From assembly GCA_023444445.1 (NCBI GenBank), contig JAEXMK010000231.1, positions 1 through 7,638 of the forward strand: 7,638 bases of DNA, written 5' to 3'. Position 1 is the first letter of the stretch. Each line of letters begins with the position of its first letter. The notes beneath the pieces are model-generated. The model was not told where the DNA came from, made no database searches, and saw only the letters and a program-made list of their open reading frames with translations. The DNA is from Pseudomonadota bacterium. Lineage in GTDB: Bacteria; Pseudomonadota; Alphaproteobacteria; Rhizobiales; Rhizobiaceae. Positions 1 through 5,973 of this stretch are shown one piece after another. The position numbers were made by a program, and so were the translations under genes.

Positions 1-17
1 GGACTAGGGTGTGTGTC

Positions 18-578
18 TTAAGCGGCGCGGCGCTCGTGGCGGCCTTCCTCGACCTCTTCCACGATCTTGGCGACGAAGGCATCGAGATCGTCAGGGCTGC
101 GGGAGGTAATGATCCCCTTGTCGGTCACCACTTTTTCGTCCTTCCAGTTTGCGCCGGCGTTCTTGAGGTCTGTTTTGATCGACCAATAAGAGGTGGCGTC
201 GCGGCCACGTAGCGCATCTGCTTCGATGAGGAGCCATGGCGCGTGGCAGATCGCGGCGACCACCTTGCCAGACTTGACGAAATCACGCACCACCCGCATC
301 GCATCCTCGTCATGGCGCAAAACGTCCGGATTGATCTGGCCGCCGGGAAGAACCAGCGCGTCAAAATCTTCGGTTTTTACGGTCTTGGCGGAAAGATCGA
401 CGGCGATGCTGTCACCCCAGTCCTTCTTATCCCAGCTCTTGATCTCACCCTCTTTGATGGAAGCGATCTTCACGTCTGCGCCCTTGGCCTTGAGCTGGTC
501 ATAGGGCACGCGCAATTCGGAACGCTCGTAGCCGTCCGTTGCGAGAATGAGGATTTTTGCAGCGTTGATTGCAGTCAT
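18..578 (-). CDS. DJ-1/PfpI family protein (type 1 glutamine amidotransferase-like)
   Basis: This 186-residue protein has the length and motif order of the PfpI/YhbO branch of the DJ-1 superfamily. Visible signatures are the N-terminal strand followed by TDGYERSEL (14-22, with the family acidic residue E18), LPGGQ (77-81), and the nucleophile elbow AAICHAPWLLIEA, which puts the reactive cysteine at C111 next to H112. There is no signal peptide or membrane segment, so it should be cytosolic. Family members are linked to stress protection; intracellular protease, chaperone and glyoxalase/deglycase activities have been proposed and the exact reaction is debated. The start is supported by AAGGAGA at 584-590, just upstream of the ATG. 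It lies 18 bases downstream of the small gene at 597-818 and is very probably cotranscribed with it. The EcfG-like promoter at 974-998 would make it a stress-induced gene. The family call is firm; the substrate is not. Confidence 0.93.
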   Translation of the reverse strand: MTAINAAKILILATDGYERSELRVPYDQLKAKGADVKIASIKEGEIKSWDKKDWGDSIAVDLSAKTVKTEDFDALVLPGGQINPDVLRHDEDAMRVVRDFVKSGKVVAAICHAPWLLIEADALRGRDATSYWSIKTDLKNAGANWKDEKVVTDKGIITSRSPDDLDAFVAKIVEEVEEGRHERRAA

Positions 579-596
579 GTCTGTCTCCTTTGTGGT

Positions 597-818
597 TCAG
601 TCGTCTTTGTCGGAATTGATGGATGGCAGGAAGAACTCCACGTCCTTGCGGCGCTCCGCATCGAGATTTTCGATCTGCGCTTGCCAGAACTGTTCGGCTT
701 CCGCCGGTTCGTGCTCCCATTGGCGCACGAAGGTCTTGTTGTCGTCGATCATCACCTGGCGGGTGCCGCCAAGCCGCAGATATTCTTCGGCAAGTTTGCG
801 CGTTTCTGTCTTTTCCAT
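597..818 (-). CDS. Small charged hypothetical protein, 73 residues
   Basis: I do not recognise this protein. It starts MEKTETRKLAEEY and ends SINSDKDD, is rich in Glu, Asp, Lys and Arg, lacks cysteine, and shows no signal peptide or membrane segment. The middle (about residues 30-60) looks mostly helical and contains Trp residues in RQWEHEPAEAEQFW. The ATG at 818 is preferred over the longer in-frame start at 953 because AAGGAG (826-831) lies 7 bases upstream, and the extension would run through the putative leader and read as low-complexity Arg/Pro sequence. The gene sits 18 bases ahead of the DJ-1/PfpI gene on the same strand and is the first gene of the putative stress-promoter transcript. 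A cytosolic stress-associated accessory protein is a guess from context only. Confidence 0.75.
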   Translation of the reverse strand: MEKTETRKLAEEYLRLGGTRQVMIDDNKTFVRQWEHEPAEAEQFWQAQIENLDAERRKDVEFFLPSINSDKDD

Positions 819-894
819 GTCGCGGCTCCTTAAAGGTGGAAATCGGACGGAGGGACGCCGGATGGGTAAGAAGCTCGGCTGCCATTTCGTTGGC

Positions 895-923
895 CACCGG
901 GAGAAAACGGAAAAACCCCGGTG
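895..923. repeat. Short inverted repeat in the putative leader of the minus-strand unit
   Basis: CACCGGG (895-901) and CCCGGTG (917-923) are perfectly complementary 7-base arms around a 15-base A-rich (plus strand) loop. It would lie inside the leader of the leftward transcript, between the predicted start near 965 and the ATG at 818. No T-tract follows a stem in a way that would make a standard intrinsic terminator. It may be a weak RNA hairpin or chance. Confidence 0.3.
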
Positions 924-973
924 TTCTTCGGCACCATCGCGTCCGTTTGACACGGCGGCCCTCCTGCCTGAAC

Positions 974-998
974 AACGTCAGCTTTCCGGGATGGTTCC
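974..998 (-). promoter_or_regulatory. Putative EcfG (RpoE2)-type stress promoter, leftward
   Basis: On the minus strand GGAAC (998-994) is followed after exactly 16 bases by CGTT (977-974). This matches the consensus GGAAC-N16/17-CGTT known for the general stress sigma factor EcfG/RpoE2 of rhizobia and related Alphaproteobacteria. It points at the small gene and the DJ-1/PfpI gene, with a predicted transcript start near 965 and a leader of roughly 145 bases. The match is seen directly; its use as a promoter is inferred. Confidence 0.6.
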
Positions 999-1055
999 GC
1001 ACAATTTCAGTCGCCGTCATTGCTGCGCTCAAATGAATAGCGCGCAATTTTTACC

Positions 1056-1081
1056 GGAACCAACGGACCGGTCAGGCTGTT
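1056..1081 (+). promoter_or_regulatory. Putative EcfG (RpoE2)-type stress promoter, rightward
   Basis: GGAAC (1056-1060) is followed after 17 bases by TGTT (1078-1081), one base off the CGTT form of the EcfG/RpoE2 -10 element. It sits just ahead of the three-gene operon. Transcription would begin near 1088-1092 and give a very short leader before the ribosome site at 1095-1101. The promoter role is inferred; the -10 match is weaker than that of the leftward one. Confidence 0.5.
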
Positions 1082-1094
1082 TCATACCCGATGC

Positions 1095-1101
1095 AGGGAG
1101 G
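1095..1101 (+). promoter_or_regulatory. Ribosome binding site deciding the start at 1106
   Basis: AGGGAGG lies 4 bases before the ATG at 1106. It falls inside the alternative start at 1091, which has no comparable site, so 1106 is the preferred start of the amidohydrolase gene. Confidence 0.7.
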
Positions 1102-1105
1102 CAGC

Positions 1106-1936
1106 ATGGCAGCCAGACAGAACGACGATAAATCTCACCACGACGGTGAAAACAAGGGTTTCTGGTCGATCGATTTCGGGCGGTCACCGGTCGTCGGCAC
1201 GGCCATCCATGACGGTCATTTCGTCCGTTCCGACATAGCCGGCCTGATGGCGCTTTCCCCCGAACAAAGACTGCGTGAGGAAGACCCCTTCACCGGCGAT
1301 ATGATCGCAGGCCTGACAAACCGCATCGTCGTTCACCATTCGCGCTTCGAAATCGATCTCAACCGTGCGGCCGATCAGGCGATCTATCTGAAGCCGGAGC
1401 AATCGTGGGGACTTGAGGTCTGGAAGCAGGAACCATCACAGGACGCAGTTCGCCATTCGCTTGATTTTCATGCGGATTATTACGCGATGCTCGAAGCCGT
1501 TCTTTCGGCCGTCGAGCGACGTCACGGTGCTTTCGTGGTGCTGGATATCCACAGCTACAATCATCGTCGACAGGGCGCCGGCGAGCCGCCGACTGCCCAG
1601 GCGGAAGCGCCGGACATCAATATCGGCACGTTTTCGATGGATCGCAGCCGCTGGAACGAGGTCGTCAGTGCGGTGGGGCAGCATTTTGCGTCCGCGACCA
1701 TCGGCGGCCGCCGCCTCGATGTTCGCGAGAACGTGGCGTTTCAGGGCAAGGGAGAACAGGCCCGCTTCATCCATGAGCGCTTTGCCAAAAATGGCTGTGC
1801 CATCGCAATCGAGTTCAAGAAATTCTTCATGGACGAATGGACGGGAGCGCCGGACAGGCGTGTGGTTTCTGACATCGCAGATACGATCGCTGCCCTTCAG
1901 CCGGTTCTCGAAAAATGCCTGAGGTCGCGGCGATGA
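1106..1936 (+). CDS. N-formylglutamate amidohydrolase family protein
   Basis: This 276-residue protein belongs by motif to the N-formylglutamate amidohydrolase (FGase) family, zinc-dependent hydrolases related in fold to M14 carboxypeptidases. The classical member (HutG type) splits N-formyl-L-glutamate into formate and glutamate in histidine degradation. Seen here are HHSRFEIDLNR (77-87), LDIHSYNHR (146-154, with H149 a likely metal or catalytic residue) and IEFKK (235-239) near the C-terminus. There is no signal peptide; the first 17 residues are polar and probably flexible. No hut genes are nearby. It instead leads an operon with a DUF1704 metallopeptidase-like protein, whose ATG overlaps this stop codon, and an ATP-grasp ligase. 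It may therefore hydrolyse another acyl- or peptidyl-amino acid. The family call is strong; the literal N-formylglutamate substrate is doubtful. The start at 1106 follows AGGGAGG. Confidence 0.9.
   Translation: MAARQNDDKSHHDGENKGFWSIDFGRSPVVGTAIHDGHFVRSDIAGLMALSPEQRLREEDPFTGDMIAGLTNRIVVHHSRFEIDLNRAADQAIYLKPEQSWGLEVWKQEPSQDAVRHSLDFHADYYAMLEAVLSAVERRHGAFVVLDIHSYNHRRQGAGEPPTAQAEAPDINIGTFSMDRSRWNEVVSAVGQHFASATIGGRRLDVRENVAFQGKGEQARFIHERFAKNGCAIAIEFKKFFMDEWTGAPDRRVVSDIADTIAALQPVLEKCLRSRR
1920..1925 (+). promoter_or_regulatory. Ribosome binding site deciding the start at 1933
   Basis: TGAGGT within the end of the amidohydrolase gene stands 7 bases before the ATG at 1933. The alternative in-frame ATG at 1915 has only an A-rich stretch upstream. 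The 1933 start also gives the common ATGA overlap of translationally coupled genes. Confidence 0.6.
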
Positions 1937-3810
1937 GTGTTTCCGCCACTCGCCGCGTATCTTCTCCCGTCACCGAACTGGTGGATGATGTCGTCTCCTG
2001 CCTTGAAGCCGGCAAGGCTATCCGCCGCGATGTCGGAAAAAACGGCCGGCTGCACATCGACCGGCCGCTGCCCTTCCTCTGCCTGCATCTGACCGGTGGC
2101 ACGAAAGACCTCGCCGCGCGCGATATAGCTGCTGCCCACGCTTCCTATCTCATCGCCTCGAACATTCAGGAGGCTGCGCCGCTGATCGAGGCAGTTGGTG
2201 CGGCCATGCAGCAACGTTTCGGCGCGTTCATTGTCCTCGATATCGGAGAGTTGGAACACGACATTCTGCTGGCCGACGATTCTCCCTTTCTGCCGCACTA
2301 TGAGGTTTCCGTTTCAGCGACGTCGGAACCTGAAACGCAGAAGGCCCGCCGGGTTTTCATCAAGGCGGTGTGTGATGCCGAAGTGCGTTTTCGCACGCCA
2401 CGCATCACCCGGCCGGAACCGGAAGCCGATCCGGTCCTCAGGTTTCAGAATGCCGGACTGGATTTTCCCTGTATCAGCGTGCGTTTTGCCCCGATCTATC
2501 GGCAACCGGAATCCGGTGCCGATTATCCCGGTTTGCGGGAGACGATGATCGCCGATCTTTTCGATGCGGGCTTGCAGGCCTTCTCGTCGTTTTCATCCGG
2601 CATGGATGCGCTCAAAGTCACCAGCCACCGGGCGCTTGGCCGCAAGGCCTTTGTCGATGCCGTCCGGCGCGCCGACCGCTCGGTTGACGAGATCGTGTCA
2701 TCCTTCGATTTTCTTCTGTCCGTCACGCCGATCAATGCCCGCAAGGCATTCGAGGAATTTCGCGATGGCAGCTTCCAGTTTGCACCGCGCCTCCTCTACC
2801 GACCGCTGGGCGTCGATGTCGAAGAGCAGAAGCGCAAGCTCTATTCCGTCGTTTTCGATCATCTGGAAGACCCGGTGCTTTATCATCTCTACCGGGAAAA
2901 ACAGCAGGAGATCGATCTGCAGCTGACGATGCTTGCCAGTCTGCACCACCGCACCTTTACCGATTTTTCACGCGCCCTTTACGGTGCGGTTGAACCCGCT
3001 CTTCTGACGCTGGCGCTTCGTGTGCTCGAGGATTGTCCGCGCAGGGATGAGAGCGGCGAAATCGCCATGGTGGATTGTTACGCGGTCGCCAGGAAATCGC
3101 GGGAAATGGTCGAGACCTATCTGGGGGAAGAACCGGCGTTCAAGGCCCGTGTCGAAATCCGCGACGACCTGCCGCCCGGCCTGATGGTGACGGGCGAAAA
3201 GCTTTTGATCTCCCGCCACACCGTCATGGAACAGCGCCGTGTCGAGGCGCTGCTCTCACATGAGATCGGCGTGCATCTTCTCACCTATTTTAACGGCTCG
3301 TCCCAGGGGCTTCGGCTCTTTCGTACCGGCCTCTCGGGTTACGAGGGCGTGCAGGAAGGGCTGGCGGTGCTGGCGGAACATCTGGCAGGAGGCATGACGC
3401 GCGAGCGACTGCGGTTGATTGCCGGCCGCGTCGTCGGTTGCGCCGCCATGCTCGACGGTGCGACCTTCGTGGAGACCTTCCGCATTATGACCCGTGACCA
3501 TGGTTTCGATGCGGCCGGCGCCTTCAACATGGTGCTGCGCATCTATCGCGGTGGCGGCCTTTCCAAGGATGCGATCTATCTGCGCGGGCTTTCCGAAGTG
3601 ATGGAGCATCTGCGAAAGGGCGGGGCGCTGGATCCGTTCTGGATGGGCAAGATCGCGGCCCAGCATTTCCCCGTCATGCAGGAACTCGCGCTACGAGGCC
3701 TGTTGCGGCCACCGGGTGTGCGGCCTGCGTTTTTGTTACCCGCAAAGGCGAACGAGCGCCTGGAAAAGATCCGTGCGGGATTATCGATTGCAGAACTGGC
3801 GACATTATAG
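1933..3810 (+). CDS. DUF1704 / QEGLP-motif metallopeptidase-like protein (flavohemoglobin expression-modulating family)
   Basis: This 625-residue protein has two parts. Residues from about 225 to 620 look like DUF1704 (TIGR02421 family), with a zincin-type HEIGVH at 443-448 (H443, E444, H448) followed by the family signature QEGLAVLAE at 474-482, where E475 or E482 could be the third zinc ligand. The signature residue that gives the family its QEGLP name is Ala here, not Pro. Residues 1 to about 215 are a separate N-terminal domain containing FGAFIVLDI (97-105 region), which resembles the strand before the active-site His of the preceding amidohydrolase but lacks that His. Family members are annotated as modulating flavohemoglobin expression; eukaryotic DUF1704 proteins (MATCAP) are zinc carboxypeptidases that remove the C-terminal Tyr of alpha-tubulin. 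A cytosolic peptidase role is inferred. Its start overlaps the preceding stop, and the ATP-grasp gene follows after 10 bases. Confidence 0.88.
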   Translation: MSVSATRRVSSPVTELVDDVVSCLEAGKAIRRDVGKNGRLHIDRPLPFLCLHLTGGTKDLAARDIAAAHASYLIASNIQEAAPLIEAVGAAMQQRFGAFIVLDIGELEHDILLADDSPFLPHYEVSVSATSEPETQKARRVFIKAVCDAEVRFRTPRITRPEPEADPVLRFQNAGLDFPCISVRFAPIYRQPESGADYPGLRETMIADLFDAGLQAFSSFSSGMDALKVTSHRALGRKAFVDAVRRADRSVDEIVSSFDFLLSVTPINARKAFEEFRDGSFQFAPRLLYRPLGVDVEEQKRKLYSVVFDHLEDPVLYHLYREKQQEIDLQLTMLASLHHRTFTDFSRALYGAVEPALLTLALRVLEDCPRRDESGEIAMVDCYAVARKSREMVETYLGEEPAFKARVEIRDDLPPGLMVTGEKLLISRHTVMEQRRVEALLSHEIGVHLLTYFNGSSQGLRLFRTGLSGYEGVQEGLAVLAEHLAGGMTRERLRLIAGRVVGCAAMLDGATFVETFRIMTRDHGFDAAGAFNMVLRIYRGGGLSKDAIYLRGLSEVMEHLRKGGALDPFWMGKIAAQHFPVMQELALRGLLRPPGVRPAFLLPAKANERLEKIRAGLSIAELATL

Positions 3811-3814
3811 GAGG
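3809..3814 (+). promoter_or_regulatory. Perfect AGGAGG ribosome site overlapping the upstream stop codon
   Basis: AGGAGG shares its first two bases with the TAG stop of the DUF1704 gene and lies 6 bases before the ATG at 3821. It fixes the start of the ATP-grasp gene, excludes the longer in-frame start at 3716, and suggests coupled translation with high expression of the ligase. Confidence 0.8.
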
Positions 3815-3820
3815 GGCTTC

Positions 3821-4867
3821 ATGCGTATCGCATTTTTCGTCAATTCAATTGAAACCGAAGGTCCGACTTTCGCCACGGGTGTACTCGCCATGGCTGCGCT
3901 CAGTCGCGGCCACGAGGTGGTGTATCTGACACCCGGCGATTTCACTCTCCGCTCCGATGACACCTTGGCTGTTCATGCGACCGTTATCCCCAGGGGGAAA
4001 TACAAGAAGCCCGAAGCATTCCATGCAGCATTGCAGGACAAAGCGCTTGAGCGCATGACAATGGATGTCGAGGAAATCGATGCGCTGATGCTGCGCAACG
4101 ATCCCTCGCTAGACCAGACCACGCGGCCATGGGCCGTTCATGCCGGCATTCTTTTCGGCCGGCTTGCCGAGCAGCGCGGTGTGGTGGTGCTCAATGACCC
4201 CGAAGGTCTGGCTCTTGCGCAGAATAAACTTTATTTCCAGAGCTTCCCGGAAATCGTTCGCCCAACGACGCTTATTTCTCGAAATGTCGAAGAAATCCGT
4301 GCCTTTGCCGATGCTCACCCAAAGGGTGTGATCGTGAAGCCGCTGCAAGGTTCCGGCGGAAAGAACGTCTTCAAGATAGGGTCCAGCAAGGAAGCCAACC
4401 TCAACCAGATTTTTGAGGCGGTGAGCCTTGAGGGTTATCTGATTGCCCAAGCCTATCTGCCGGCCGCGAAAGAGGGCGATGTGCGATTCTTCATGATGAA
4501 CGGCAGGCCTTTGATGCGCGACGGGCAATATGCTGCTCTGCGCCGCGTTCCGGCCAAGGGTGACTTGCGCTCCAACATTCATGCTAATGGCACGGCTGAA
4601 GCGGTTAAAGTGACGGACGAAATCGTCGAGCTGGCCGAAATGATGCGGCCGAAGCTCGTAGAGGACGGCATGTTCCTTGTCGGTCTCGATATCGTCGGCG
4701 ATAAGATATTGGAGGTAAACGTATTTTCACCGGGCGGACTCTCCAACATTCTTGAGCTCACCAATGTCGATTTCAGCGACGCGATCATCGAAGCTGTCGA
4801 AACCAAGGTGTCGATGCAGGCGGCATCGGGCGGTGCGCTTTCCAACCGACTGCTGGCGACGCTCTGA
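3821..4867 (+). CDS. GshB-like ATP-grasp ligase (glutathione synthase / RimK-type)
   Basis: This 348-residue protein follows the plan of prokaryotic glutathione synthetase GshB: an N-terminal Rossmann-like domain opening MRIAFFVNSIE, then LRNDPS (91-96), NDPEGL (125-130) and NKLYF (135-139), then an ATP-grasp domain with KPLQGSGGKNVF (173-184, the ATP-binding glycine loop), QAYLPA (210-215), GDVRFF (219-224), and metal ligands D290, E298 and N300 in GLDIVGD and EVNVFSP. The spacing of those three matches D273/E281/N283 of E. coli GshB. Such enzymes use ATP to activate a carboxylate as an acyl phosphate and join it to an amine. It is slightly longer than E. coli GshB (about 316) and the substrate-end motif is SPGGLSNI (303-310) instead of SPTCIREI, so glutathione may not be the product. 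Neighbours are two predicted amide-bond hydrolases, suggesting a peptide or amino-acid conjugation pathway. I rate the ATP-grasp fold as certain and the substrate as unknown. Confidence 0.9.
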   Translation: MRIAFFVNSIETEGPTFATGVLAMAALSRGHEVVYLTPGDFTLRSDDTLAVHATVIPRGKYKKPEAFHAALQDKALERMTMDVEEIDALMLRNDPSLDQTTRPWAVHAGILFGRLAEQRGVVVLNDPEGLALAQNKLYFQSFPEIVRPTTLISRNVEEIRAFADAHPKGVIVKPLQGSGGKNVFKIGSSKEANLNQIFEAVSLEGYLIAQAYLPAAKEGDVRFFMMNGRPLMRDGQYAALRRVPAKGDLRSNIHANGTAEAVKVTDEIVELAEMMRPKLVEDGMFLVGLDIVGDKILEVNVFSPGGLSNILELTNVDFSDAIIEAVETKVSMQAASGGALSNRLLATL

Positions 4868-5887
4868 TTATTCTTTCAGTTTACCGTTCATCCCGCGATA
4901 CCAGGCGACGAGGGCCTCGATGCCCTCTTCGATCGGGGTCTGGGGTACATAACCGGTCAAGGCTCTCAGGAGATCGGGCGAGGCGAAGGTGCGCGGCACA
5001 TCGCCCTGCTGCATCGGCAGCATGTTGCGGATGGCCGGCTTGCCAACGGCCTTTTCGACCGTTTCGACAAAATGCATCAGCTCTACCGGTTGGCCGCCGC
5101 CGATATTGACGATTCGGAAGGGGGCGTGGTGCGAGAGCGTGTCGGTCACGCCTTCCTGCGTCACGCGGTTTTCCTCTGACGGGATGACGGCGCTCAACCG
5201 GACGATGCCTTCGACCAGATCGTCGATAAAGGTAAAATCACGGCTCATATTGCCTTGTCCGTAAATATCGATGGGCTGGCCGTTGGAAACCGCATCAACG
5301 AATTTGATCGGCGCCATGTCCGGTCGTCCCCACGGGCCATAGACGGTGAAGAAACGGAAGGCGGTGGTCGGCAGCCTGTGCAGATGGGCGTAGCTGTGCG
5401 CCATCAATTCCATGGATTTTTTGGTGGCTGCGTAAAGCGTCATCGGCTCGTCGGCCTTATCGCTTTCCGCAAACGGAATTTTTTCATTGGCACCGTAGAT
5501 GGAGGAGGTCGATGCCAGCATCAGGTGCTTGATCTTCAGGCTTCTCGCGAGTTCCAGCATGTTGAAGGAACCGATGAGATTGGAATCGATATAGGCGCGC
5601 GGGTTTTCAAGGCTGTAACGAACACCGGCCTGTGCGGCGAGGTGGATGATGATCTCTGGCTCGGCGGCGTCAGCGGCCCGCTTCAGCGCATCCGTATCCT
5701 CCAGCATGCCGATCTCGGCCCGGAAGCCGTTGGAGCGGGAAAGGGTGGCGTGGCGCTTCTCCTTGAGGCTGACATCGTAATATTTCGTCATGCCATCAAA
5801 ACCGGTGACGAAATGCCCTGCATCCAGCAGCCGTTTTGCCACGTAAAAACCGATGAAGCCTGCCGTGCCAGTAACCAGATAACGCAT
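4868..5887 (-). CDS. lpsL: UDP-glucuronate 4-epimerase (NAD-dependent, extended SDR)
   Basis: This 339-residue protein is an extended short-chain dehydrogenase. It shows the NAD-binding GTAGFIG (7-13), the ribose-binding D31 in [21 protein letters not shown] (82-92), the catalytic TSSIYG region (127-132) and YAATK (152-156, Y152 and K156), then [13 protein letters not shown] (179-191), typical of UDP-glucuronate 4-epimerases. The enzyme interconverts UDP-glucuronate and UDP-galacturonate, which supplies galacturonate for lipopolysaccharide core/lipid A and surface polysaccharide. The sequence closely resembles LpsL of Sinorhizobium meliloti as I remember it, where the gene also lies next to the UDP-glucose dehydrogenase gene rkpK. 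It is cytosolic. The ribosome site is weak (GGGA about 10 bases upstream). It lies 86 bases downstream of the dehydrogenase on the same strand, and its stop codon abuts the stop of the convergent ATP-grasp gene. Confidence 0.93.
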   Translation of the reverse strand: MRYLVTGTAGFIGFYVAKRLLDAGHFVTGFDGMTKYYDVSLKEKRHATLSRSNGFRAEIGMLEDTDALKRAADAAEPEIIIHLAAQAGVRYSLENPRAYIDSNLIGSFNMLELARSLKIKHLMLASTSSIYGANEKIPFAESDKADEPMTLYAATKKSMELMAHSYAHLHRLPTTAFRFFTVYGPWGRPDMAPIKFVDAVSNGQPIDIYGQGNMSRDFTFIDDLVEGIVRLSAVIPSEENRVTQEGVTDTLSHHAPFRIVNIGGGQPVELMHFVETVEKAVGKPAIRNMLPMQQGDVPRTFASPDLLRALTGYVPQTPIEEGIEALVAWYRGMNGKLKE

Positions 5888-5973
5888 GATGACTATGTCC
5901 CGAATCCGTTGGTGCGTTTGCGGTCAGACCGAAGCGCGGAAAATCTTCTGATGAAATTGCGAAAGCGGAGCCT
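5888..5973 (-). other. Short rkpK-lpsL intergenic spacer
   Basis: These 86 bases separate the stop of the dehydrogenase from the start of the epimerase. I see no strong terminator hairpin and no clear promoter, so the two genes are probably one transcript. Confidence 0.4.

Noticed and set aside
243..833. 196-residue plus-strand frame opposite the DJ-1/PfpI gene.
   Set aside because: It spans two real minus-strand genes and their spacer, has no ribosome site and no motif; it is an antisense shadow.
900..1020. Minus-strand frame starting MTATEIVRNHPGKLTLF, which faintly recalls the start of DUF542/DUF1858 short domains.
   Set aside because: There is no good ribosome site, the similarity fades after about 20 residues into Arg-rich sequence, the frame continues as a shadow of the 73-residue gene, and the stretch contains the EcfG-like promoter, which explains it better.
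1091..1105. Upstream in-frame ATG that would add MQGGS to the amidohydrolase.
   Set aside because: It would swallow the AGGGAGG ribosome site and lies almost at the predicted transcript start; the 1106 start is more economical.
1915..1932. Earlier in-frame ATG that would add MPEVAA to the DUF1704 protein.
   Set aside because: It has no ribosome site, whereas the 1933 ATG has TGAGGT upstream and the usual ATGA overlap.
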